A DNA stretch of 64,000 nt from Klebsormidium nitens (lineage: Eukaryota > Streptophyta > Klebsormidiophyceae > Klebsormidiales > Klebsormidiaceae): assembly GCA_000708835.1 (NCBI GenBank), contig DF237005.1, positions 202,228 to 266,227 of the forward strand, given 5' to 3'. Of the stretch, positions 1-14,100 are shown piece after piece. Position 1 is the stretch's first letter, and every line of letters begins with the position of its first letter. Position numbers and translations under genes: made by a program. A model generated the notes under the pieces. That model did not search any database, was not told the origin of the DNA, and worked only from the letters and a program-made list of their open reading frames with translations.

Positions 1-903
1 CCGGGGGTGCTCTGGTTTCGTGTGTCTTTACCAACAATGCTTGTTGTGATTGGCCTGAGAACGAATGGTTGCGCACTGCTTTGCGCTAGTTGACAACCTG
101 AAAGTTTATCCTTACGCAAATTTGGGATACACAAAAGACGACCTCTATCATACAGAGCAGTACAGAGGTTCATAGGTGCACAATTGGGACAAGCTAAGTC
201 GCTATGCAGATTGGGCATTGCCTTAAAGTAGTAAAGGAAAAAACCGGATAAGAGCGCCACTAATCAGTTCTCAGGGGCCACTTGCCTCGTACTTGAAGTC
301 AGCTCCAGCTTTCAGGTCGCTCTCAACTGCACAGCGTGAAGGCAGCTTATGTTCTGGTTCTGTTCCATCTATGCTGACGTCAATTCTCACAGAAACAGCA
401 CATTTCCGGCTCCGAAGATGGAATCAAGTTTCTCTTTCACTCGGGCTTAAACTCACAGATTGCTCATCAAGACTGGAGCTTCCAAGAAATCCCGGAATGT
501 GAAGCAACGTCGATAGGGCCAGGACTGTAAGCTAGGTCGAATCTCTTTCCGTGAACAAAGCCACAATATCTGCCAAATTAGCCAAAGAAGAGAGTGAACA
601 AACAGAGGGACTTTGGCTGACTGCATGACACGGCACCAACATCGAACATCTGCTTGTCCAGCGAGAAGACCACCAGGGAAGCATCCATGATTTCGTCAGG
701 GGCGCCCAAATCGCCAGAGTTACACATTCAAAAACTATGGGGTGAGAGGCCTCGATAATTAGGTTAGGAGCTAAACTAACATCTGATGACACGCTTCCGG
801 CGTCTTGCCCAAGACCTCGCAGGGCTCAAAGTCGACGGCAAACCAAACCAAGGCAAACTAGGAAGTGAGTTTAGACAGGTTGACTTAGGTGGGTTAGACT
901 TAC
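1..903. other. No assigned gene; downstream side of a minus-strand NRAMP gene
   Basis: No exon of a recognisable family was found here. It lies 3' of the NRAMP exon at 904-982, so it is either a long intron of that gene or unrelated DNA. One minus-strand continuation from 857 downward joins in phase but reads a short tail with no NRAMP similarity. A second open stretch near 610-725 (minus, containing SLVVFSLDKQ) may be an exon of unknown origin. Neither is strong enough to call. Confidence 0.4.
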
Positions 904-1810
904 AGTTTCCTGGATCAATGTAAGCGATGGCCACCAAAAAGCCCGGCCCCAGGTACGCTAGCAGTTTCCGGAACCCCCGTTTCTGCAAGACAAAGAGGCA
1001 AGCCGAGTAGGATCAACCTGCGACATTTCCTGTGTACCAAGGGGCCAAAAAGGAATCAAAAAGGAGGGCAAAGGAGGGAGGAGGGTGCAGACTGGAGGAC
1101 AACGGGGCTTCCAAACCTGAACTAGAATGTGGAAATCATATAATTTGTAACTTTCAACATACAGATAAGGGTGACGCCAATAGTACGTAATCAAGATGGG
1201 CCGATTTAAACGAGTTAAACTCTCAGTCTTTGCGGCAGGGCGAGCACCTGGCGCACGCAATTTCTGATTGTATGTTTCCCACCACTCCAATCATTACTGA
1301 GGACTCCATCCTACGGTGACCCTGAATGATTTAATCATGTACATAAACAGTTGCCCTGAACCTTGCAACCTACCCTGGGAACTCCCCGTTCCCCCAGGTT
1401 AGAGACAGCTGCGATTGACGTCCAAAAAGGTGGTAGTCACAGACAGATGATAGCCACATTGGTTCCTGTTTGTTACAACAAATATGTCCAACTCTCTCAG
1501 TTCAAAGGGTGGTGGTCATGATGTGAGCTTGAGTGAAAAGTGAATAATATCGAGCAGATTACAGCCACGTTGTCATAACAAGTATAACCACTTTCCCCAC
1601 AGCAAACGCTCTGCTTGCACTCACATCCGGCACGTGGATCTGCTTCTGAGCTGGCCCTTCCTCCTCCTCCGCCCCGCGCCTCGCCGATTGTGACGTCATC
1701 GCCAGCACGTCCGCTGTAAGCGCGTCAGAGCTGGACCAACTGCCATTGTCTGAGTCTGAACCGTCCAACAACCTCTTCTTTCCTTGAACGTCTTGCACCT
1801 TGGGAGCCAT
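904..1810 (-). CDS. NRAMP-family metal transporter, N-terminal exons only (partial)
   Basis: NRAMP proteins are proton-coupled divalent metal (Mn/Fe) transporters. Two exons are visible. Exon 1 (1810-1592, 73 codons from ATG) is a hydrophilic, acidic and Ser-rich cytosolic N-terminus. Exon 2 (982-904) follows a clear cag acceptor and ends at GTAAGT. It encodes the family's first transmembrane segment with the hallmark [18 protein letters not shown], whose DPGN motif lies on the metal-binding path. Phases agree (0, then 1 after the T of the expected Phe codon). The exon that should continue with the conserved ETDLQAGA-like stretch is not in the remaining 900 bp. Either the gene continues beyond position 1 through a long intron or this is a truncated copy. 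The exon 1 donor (AAA|GTGGTT) is weak. The exon 2 family call is firm; the gene's integrity is unknown. Confidence 0.6.
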
Positions 1811-2757
1811 TCTTAGGTTAGGACAACGAGCAGGCAAATGCCAGCATTGAGCTCAAGAGACCTTATCCCCAAAGTCTGTTGATCATTGAATTTGACACAA
1901 GAGTTCTGGGCTGGCTTTGTGCGGAAGTTCAGTATGCTTCTTGAACCACGCCAACAAGCTAGAACTTTCCAGATCACAAAGATCGCGAGCAATTTGACGG
2001 AGGTGGTACACTCCTCTCGGCCCTGTAAACCTCAATCGAGCGCCTGGCCTTCGCAAACAAAAAATACTCGATGCCTGCCTCCTGCTCGAGTATCCTTGCA
2101 AGCGTTTATGAAGATACTATAACTTAGTCTATAACCGCCACCATCTCCTCCCCAAACTCATGCCAATGGTTGATGTCTGATCTTGAGCTGGCCCTTCCAA
2201 GTTCAGATCACTGTTGATCAGTTTTCAAAGAGTACGGTAGATACCACAGCATATTGCGGCAGACTGTTGATAAATGTGGATAGAAAACTGCGCAGCATAT
2301 CCTTACCCGAGGTGGAACATTAAATCCTTTAATAATACAGGACGCATTTCTCCTGCGAAGCAGAAATCGCGGAATTCGTAATGGCCACAATACTTTGTCT
2401 GTATACGAGGGATAAAATTGCTACATATTACCTTCCGATCACGAGAGCAATACCTCGGTATTGAATTCAGTTTGCTAGCTAGGTAGGTGCTTGCCTTTGC
2501 CATTGGCATTGGCTTCAATGCAGATAGACAGGTCCAGGTCCTCCATTCCCCTACCGCCACACCTAGTCACACTTTCTTTCACTCTCAGAAGAAACATGCT
2601 GAGCAGCTGAGAGCTGGATTCCTGGAGGCTCTCAAGTAAAAGCTTCATTGCACCTTGTTGTATGTCAAGTGTGCGGTGACTTATCACCTACACCAGCGGT
2701 CAAAAAGAAAATCCAAAAAGGCATCTTCAGAAGGGCTAATACGCAAAGGGCACGTCC
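1811..2757. other. Intergenic region between divergent genes
   Basis: This stretch lies upstream of both the NRAMP-type gene (minus) and the PPPDE peptidase gene (plus), so it should hold both promoters. Short open stretches occur on both strands but none carries a recognisable motif. A GTAATA donor-like site at about 2432 on the minus strand could mark an unrecognised exon. Confidence 0.35.
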
Positions 2758-5037
2758 ATGGCCCTGGAGGTACAAAGGCCTGTGCCCCACCCCATCTATC
2801 TAAATGTGTATGATCTGACTCCGGCGAATGGGTACTTCTACTGGCTGGGCCTGGGCATCTATCACAGCGGTCTGGAAGGTGAGTAGGTTTCACAGCTGAG
2901 CTTACTTCTTATCAACTTCTTTGTCTCAATAAGCATTCGTGAGGACCTTTGAACCAAATTCGTTCCATGAAAGCCCATATTCAAGAGAAGTTGACCCGCT
3001 GGTTTGTGCTCTGCTTCAAAGAACCCTATTTTTTGTTTAGGGATGTCTGAAACAATTTAGAGTTCCTTGGGGGAGAGAGCGGAGGGTGTGGCTGAGGGGA
3101 GTCGTTTTGCAGACTATGATTGCTAAGAATAAAACCGTCTGCCTTCAAACCACATCCCAAGTGTGCAGGTTAAACTCTACAGATGATCAGGCGGCCAAGT
3201 GCTTTGTTTTCAACAAGGCCCAATCAGCGCAAGAGTAGATTACTTGATACTTCAGAAAAGCTTTGCTTCTTGAGTTTAATTGAGCTTCAGGATGACTTTA
3301 CGGGGTTCGTTTTTCTTTCTATGAACTGGGGGAGTGGCGTGTATTTCACTTCACTGCCTCTATCAAGAATCAACAAGGCCTGGTTTGCAGTAAAGCAATC
3401 ACAGATTGAAACTGCCCCCCAGCTTAGGTTCACGGGACAGACCACACGTGTGGCGTCGGAACTTAGCCGTGCCCAATTTATTTTCAAAGTATCAATTTTC
3501 AATGGTCGAAGCCAACTGTGTTGACCCTAAAAGCTGAGGTCCAAAAGCAGGTTTTTACTCCCCCCTGTGAAGCATCTTCCCCTTGTGTAGTGGCCAACTT
3601 AAAAGGGGGCGTCACTGTGTGTGGTGATGTTATCAGTTTGTAACCAGGTTTTGCACTTTCTGGATCGATCCTCCTCGTTCCTAGGATTGGTTTCATTCTT
3701 TACTTACCCATTTGACATCCGCCCGCAGCCCACTACGTTGATAGGGGTGCGTAAAACTCCCAACTGAACAGCTTGTTTCCCCATTCAAGTCAAATACGCT
3801 ACCAGGGTTAAGAAGCGGGTTATCCTAACCTAGATTATTCCTTGCACAGCACATGGGACAGAGTACGCATACGGGGCGCACGACTACCCCACAAGCGGCG
3901 TGTTTGAGGTTGAGCCCAAAAATACCCCCGGGTTTGTATTTCGGGAAAGTATTGAGATGGGCACAACGAGCATGACACCCCGTGAGTTTCGGGGGTTCAT
4001 CGAGGCGGCGGCGGACGAGTACACGGGGGATAGCTACCACTTGATAGTAAAGAACTGTAACCATTTCACAGATGACATGTGTTACCGGATGACGGGGAGG
4101 CGGATACCTGGGTGGATCAATCGGTTGGCGCATATAGGTGAGGGTCTCAAGTAACTGAACTCGGTGAGCGGCAATATGCTCTGGAGTCGTCTTGATGCAT
4201 TGACTGGAAAGGAGGTTCCTTTCACTTCAATTTGGGTAGGCTTTACTGGTCCCAGAAGAATTTCTTGGACCGTTCAGAAGTACCTTCGAGAATTGACTAG
4301 TGCGCACAACTGTCCTAAGAACTCAAATCCATTTACTCGGTAAACAATCAACGAACTTGCTCTGATAGGCCATAGTACTTTGTCGTCTTCCTTCGAAGGA
4401 CGATGGCTGTGAGATTGTTCCACGTTGTCAAAGGAAGACAGCACCACAGCTTTGACGTTTTTCTGGAACCGTTTGCGCCTGCGATTCTTGTTATGAAAGT
4501 ATTTACCTGGTCCCGAGCAGGTGACAAGCGCCCGCATTCTTGCGGGGCGAGTTCGGTCTTTCCCTTGCATGAAACAAACCCTTCGGTCTTGGTCTTAATT
4601 TGGCTCTACGAATCACGCCCTTTGACTCGCAGACAAAAGGATGATCGGACCCTCCAGGTGGGTCTTCCTGGACCAAACTTCCAAGCGTTTGTTCCCCCCT
4701 TTTTCCAGGCTGGATCTTCAACTGCCTGCTCCCCGAGAGCCTCCAGGTCACCGCCGCGCAGCAAGAGTACCGCCCCGTCCAACAAAACACGTACACCAAA
4801 CTCCCAAAACCCCAGGCGCAACGACCGCGGCCGCCCCCCGAAACGGCCCCTGCCTGGGCCGTCCCGAGCGCCCGGGAGGGATCCCCCGGCGATGACGTCA
4901 GCGGCGCAACGTCAGCGGCGCCCATGTCGGTTCCCGGCCTGAGGCGGGCGCAGGCGGGGTTGTTGGACCCGAGCCTACCGCAGCTGCCGTCTTTGTTGAG
5001 CTACCGGTGGAAAATGGACGCAGGTGCGGTTTCGTAG
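2758..5037 (+). CDS. DeSI-like PPPDE cysteine peptidase (deSUMOylating isopeptidase family)
   Basis: PPPDE proteins are papain-fold peptidases that remove SUMO or ubiquitin. Three exons join in phase to 245 codons: 2758-2878, 3850-4137 and 4709-5037 (stop TAG). The domain runs from about residue 12 to 140. It opens with YLNVYDLTPANGYFYWLGLG, carries the catalytic His in IYHSG (His36), then GTEYAYGAHDY, and the catalytic Cys in VKNCNHF (Cys110), followed by PGWINRLAHIG and FNCLLPE. The C-terminal 100 residues are Pro/Gln/Arg-rich and probably disordered. The ATG at 2758 is preceded by an in-frame TAA at 2737, and the family begins a few residues before the YDLTP block, so the start is secure. 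It converges with the SAH hydrolase gene. Confidence 0.93.
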
Positions 5038-6450
5038 CCTTGGCGTGTTCTTGATTATTTTTTGTTGTGCTTTTACCCCTCTTTTCTGAACGGGGACGTT
5101 CGATCTGATTTCGTCACGATGTTCCCTCCAGCCGTCCTTACGACTGGAATACCTGTGGAATATGGGCGCAAGCGGCTGCCATGCATCTTATCTTTTCTTT
5201 TCCTCGTACCTCCGTGTCTTGTTTTCATTGCTCGTTATCCTTTTCGTCGTCTTTCGCCCTGTCCTTGTTTTGATAATTTTGACCTTGTTGTCCGCATTAC
5301 TTGGGCTCTACTGTTCCTATCTCCAACGCTCATACGTAATGTAGGACTGACGATCTCCCTTTACTGCAGACGGTCTTCGGCCTCAGTCAGTCAACCGTCC
5401 GAGTGACAGCGAACGGTTACTTCCTACAGATGCGAGTGTGCCACAGAAGGACAGAATACTTGACACAAGGCGGTTACGAGACGGTGGAACTTGACCCCAG
5501 CTTGTGTGCTCGACTGAGTTTGTGATTGTGTTGTATTTGGTCAATGCATGGCTAGATATGCAACTGTAATGAAGTGCACTGACTATCAACGTTCCCGTTA
5601 ATAGTACAGGCTTCGGATTGTGCATAAGTCAAAGCTTGCGGTGATGATCGAAGTTGCAGTGCGTGTATATCATCATGTTGAGTGCACTGATCGATGTTAT
5701 ATGCAGCAACTCGATGTTGCCTTCCAATCTACCAACGCCCTAGGCGTCATTAATAGCCATGTTGAGCACGGCCGCCAATCGTTGTCAATGCAGTTTGTTC
5801 AATCATGGCTGATTCACCCTTCTTTATTGCATGGTCGCATGCTTTGTACGTTAAGAGATAAGGATATATCCCTGCTCGGCGCGCGCTAGAATATAGCTTG
5901 CGCGGCGTGTGTGTATATGGCTGAGGATCTGTGCACCCCCATCAAAATTCATGCACAGCGTACTGTAGGGGGATCGAGTAAATTGCAAAAGGACGATAGT
6001 CACTTCCTTTCCTGCTTTGTACCAATGCATGTCAGGCAGCTAGGCGATGAGATCTTGAACTTGCCATCATAAGAACGCGATACAAGTTCGAACTCAATAC
6101 ACACGAGGGAAAACGATATGGTGCATGGACCCATACCAACACAAATCTCTGGCTCTGCGCCACAAAAAAAGCACGATTCGCAGGTCAGGTTAGAAATACA
6201 TGTGGATTATTCTAGTCCTTCGACTCAGCACTCGAGTTGCTGATCCCGATCCGAACCACAAACTACCAACAACATGCACACCCCTTCGTTATTAGAACAG
6301 TCTTCATAATGAGCTGTCACAGCATCCCGATCCGCCAAAACTAGTACCTACCCTGCAGACTGCAATCACCAGCATACGATGGTACCTTCCACTACCTCAT
6401 TCCTCATGCAGCACACCCAGCGACAGTCCCCTCCCAGTCGCCAGCAACAC
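5038..6450. other. Convergent intergenic region (3' ends of two genes)
   Basis: It lies between the stop of the PPPDE peptidase (+) and the stop of SAH hydrolase (-). It should contain both 3' UTRs. The first 300 bp are T-rich on the plus strand, as expected for a 3' UTR. No protein motif, RNA gene or clear repeat was seen. Confidence 0.5.
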
Positions 6451-10513
<4,063 letters not shown>

Positions 10514-11155
10514 GGCTGCGAATCTGCTCGATCTACAAAGGGAGAATGCGCCTCAGGAGAGGCGGAAGAAAGATGGTGAAGGGAGAAAAGACAAGAAATG
10601 TGAGCTTTCCCTGGAACTTTGAGCACCCTTTGTATAATGCTCCCTAGCTGTGATCCGCTAAGTTGGCGGGCCCAAGCTACTGATGTCAGTGACGTCGCTG
10701 CAAAAGTGACGCTGCATTGCTCTGGATATTTTCCACTTTCCGTTTGACCGAATTACGATCCAACTTTCTTCGACGATAATTGTTTCGCCGGAGTTTGTAT
10801 ACCCATCGAATTGCCCCGGGTCGAAACTGAATCTTTTCGGCATCGAGCTTTGGTGGGCGCTTCTGCGAGAGATCTGCGAGGGGCGGTGTAGAGGAAGCCA
10901 GCATTGCGCATGGGGCGATAACGAGGGCGTTGCAATCACTCTACCTCTGAGTCTACCGTCAATTAACGGGCAAGGCGCCCTGCATAGCTTATGGGGAATG
11001 GTGATCCCTTGAGCTTTGTTTGAGCTCCTCATCCAAAACTCGAAGCTTGTCTTCTCGACATTCAATGGTGCCAGTCATCAGCAATGCGGACCATTGCCAT
11101 ATTAAATTCCTTGTAGACGTAATGGAGTGTGTTTGAGGATCATAGTTTTGCCGTT
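10514..11155. promoter_or_regulatory. Shared 5' region of divergent SAHH and dual methyltransferase genes
   Basis: These 642 bp separate the start codons of SAHH (minus) and the methyltransferase (plus) and must hold both promoters and 5' UTRs. Pyrimidine-rich stretches upstream of the SAHH ATG (CTTTCTT type on the minus strand) look like a 5' UTR. A TGACGTC-type core lies at about 10690 (GTGACGTCGC), resembling a bZIP/CREB-type half site. No TATA box stood out. Its role as a bidirectional promoter is inference from position. Confidence 0.4.
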
Positions 11156-14100
11156 ATGCTCATTAAGCCTTGTACCTCTTCCGTCTGCCGCTTTCGTTGC
11201 AGCCCTTTTGTCTTCTCTGCGCTGCGCACATACGTCACCAACTCTTGCAATGCAGAAATTCTGAGAATTAGGGTTCAGACCGAGGATAGTGCCCCCCCTG
11301 AAGCCCCACAGCTGTCAAAGAGGCAAGCGAAGAAGCGCCGCCAGCTGTTGCTCAGAATGCAGATCTATCCACCCTCAGGGGACACCGTCTCGGAGTTCAT
11401 GCGGCAGAAGTATGAGCGTGAAGCACGTCGATACTGGGATCTCTTCTACAAACGCAACGAGGGCCGCTTCTTCAAGGACCGCCACTACCTGCACAAGGAG
11501 TGGGGGCACCTTCTGGGCGCTACCACCGCCGCTGATGTCAGCGCTGATATCACTGCTGATGTCAGTAATGCTGACAGCGCTGAGGCAGCATTGAGGGGTG
11601 GTGGTGCGGCGGAGAGTGGCGCCCTTTTGACTGCTCCGAAAGAGGACGTTCACAACCACGGGAAAGTAGATTCTGGCAATGGGGAAAAAACTAGAATGGA
11701 GAGCAGAGGGGGCTCGCATTCCTCAGTTGCGGTTTTGGCGGACGATAAGAGGGTGGTGCTGGAGGTTGGGTGCGGGGCAGGAAACACGGTGTACCCCTTG
11801 CTGCAAGAGAACCCGGCAGCCTTCATATATGCGTGCGATTTCTCAGCGCGGGCGGTGGAGCTAGTGAAGGTAAGCTGGTTGGTCGGCAGACTAAGTTAGG
11901 GTTCCAAACCCTAAATGTGAAATAGATCGCTTCTGATCGTGCCTGTTTGTTACTTGAGCGGTCAGTATTGCAATGTAATGTGGGCCATACTTTAGGTCAC
12001 TATGATGCAAAAGTGTTCGAAATTGGGGCCCTCCTCGAAGATATGCACATCTCTCATTTCCCTGGGTGTAGTGTGACCTTTTCAGAACTAGTTACCTAAC
12101 TACTGGTAGTCCTGAGGCCTTTGATGGACTTCAATCACTTTTCTTATCTGTGTGCAACCCCCAAAAGGAACCTCGAAAACGCATTTGATTTATGGATCCC
12201 GTAATGCACGCCTGACTGTTCTCACATTGATCACGTGCCAAGCTCTTGCAATCTGGATTAAGTAGCTCGACCGGACCCTGCAGGCGCACCCGTCATATGA
12301 TGCGCAGCGGGTGCACGCCTTCGTCTGCGACATCACGGAGGATGACCTCAGCAAGGAGGTCCCCGCGCAAAGCGCTGACATTGTCTCAATGGTGAGACCA
12401 CTTCCTGGCAGCATCAAGCAAACGCATTCTGTTGTATGCTCAGTATCGTCAAAACATAGTCCCTCGCGTGCGGCCACAATAGTTGCGAGTCTTAAACGAG
12501 TTTTAGCCCTTCCAGGTTCCTCAAAAGAGTCGAGTTTCTTGGTTGCAGCTAGATACACGGTTTTCTTCCTGTCCCCAGATCTTTGTCCTCTCTGCAATAT
12601 CCCCCGAGAAAATGCCGGCGGCGCTGCTCAACGTCGCCCATGTTCTGAAGCCTGGGGGACACGTTCTCCTTCGGGACTATGCAGAAGGGGATTTGGCACA
12701 GGTGGGTCTACTGTTTGTCTTTCGGACTTCTCAGCGATGCATGGCTGATTGCAGTGGAGTTGATGTACAGATTGCTGCGTTTGATTGTTCTGACCCGGGC
12801 CTCTCAAAAGTTAGTTTGTGAACCGTTATTAACCCAACCGCTTGCCAACGAGCATACACTATCGATACCCTCATTATTGAGTATCTGTTGGGTGTTGGTA
12901 ACCAATCCTCCTGCTTAAGTTTGCAAGCAAGGAGACTAATTTACGTGGGGGTTTCTTCACAGTTTGGTGCATTGTGTTGGCTTGATGTGTCGACATTAGC
13001 TGCACAGTGCGTGATGAACACTCTGCTGGAAAGAAGCATATTCATGGCACGTACTTTCTCCACTCTCCGCAGGAGCGGTTGACTGGAAAAGTCCAAAAGC
13101 TGGCGGACAACTTTTACGTTCGGGGGGATGGCACGGTAAGCTTGGTTACCCCCCCAACTTTGGGTGTCTGGTTCTGCAACAGAGTTTTTGTCCCTCTGTG
13201 TCGCTTAGACGCTTCAGGATAGGCAGCGGCTCTAATTTATCCACTCTAGATGACTTTTTGGGTCAGCAAATCCAAGTTGTTGGGTCGAGCTTGAGTATCT
13301 CGGTGTTGGTTGACAATTATCACCCGATTGCGATGACGAATCTGATGTTTTGTTGTGCATACCAACCTGTTCAACTGTTACACGATCTGGATATGTAGCC
13401 CAAAGGAAACTTGTAGAAAAGGAGGGTAAGGCCGCTCAAGAGACTCTGCTTGCAGACTATGACCTGAAACACGGATCTCACTCGCTCATTTGCATTCCGG
13501 CGCACTCATCTTTCTCACAATCTCCATTCTGAGTTGTTTTCTTTCTCTGCTGTAGAGGGCTTATTACTTCAGCGAGGAGGCCCTGTTGACACTGTTTCGA
13601 GGCGCGGGCCTAGAGTGCACGGATATAAGGGTGCACGAACGGGAGCTCGAGAACAGGGCCCGCAAAGTTGTCATGAACAGGTGCGCACGAAGCTTCGTTC
13701 TTCTTGTAGCAAGAGGCCTTCATTCTTGCACTTGTTGCAGACGATAGAGGGAGCAGAGCAGCGGCAGAGGTTGTGATAAGACGCGAGGGGACTTGCACAT
13801 CAGAGATGCTAGCAACGTCCCTTGAAAAATAACCAGTGAAATTTAGAAGGTACAAACGAGGACTGGGCTCGTGGTACGCATGGCAGCTGAGAAAGGTGTT
13901 TGGCCATTGGACAGCTGATGCTTGCTATGACATCAAAGATCATGAACCACGAGAGGATTGAACCAGGAAGAAGGCGATAAGCGACGTAGTGGGGCTGGTG
14001 CTCCTCGCATGAACCAGCGGTGTCGCCATCTTTGAACCAGTGGATTGCTGACAAGATTCTCAGAACCTTGTTTTGTCCAAGCTTGGTGATGTCCACGCCT

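Noticed and set aside
4403-4942. 179-codon plus-strand frame near the PPPDE gene
   Set aside because: It overlaps exon 3 of the peptidase in another frame. The peptidase frame continues the conserved FNCLLPE block and is the real one.
11129-11155. Nine-codon longer N-terminus for the dual methyltransferase
   Set aside because: It would need a GTG start. The first ATG in frame is at 11156, and the upstream ATG at 11122 is in another frame and runs into a stop at once.
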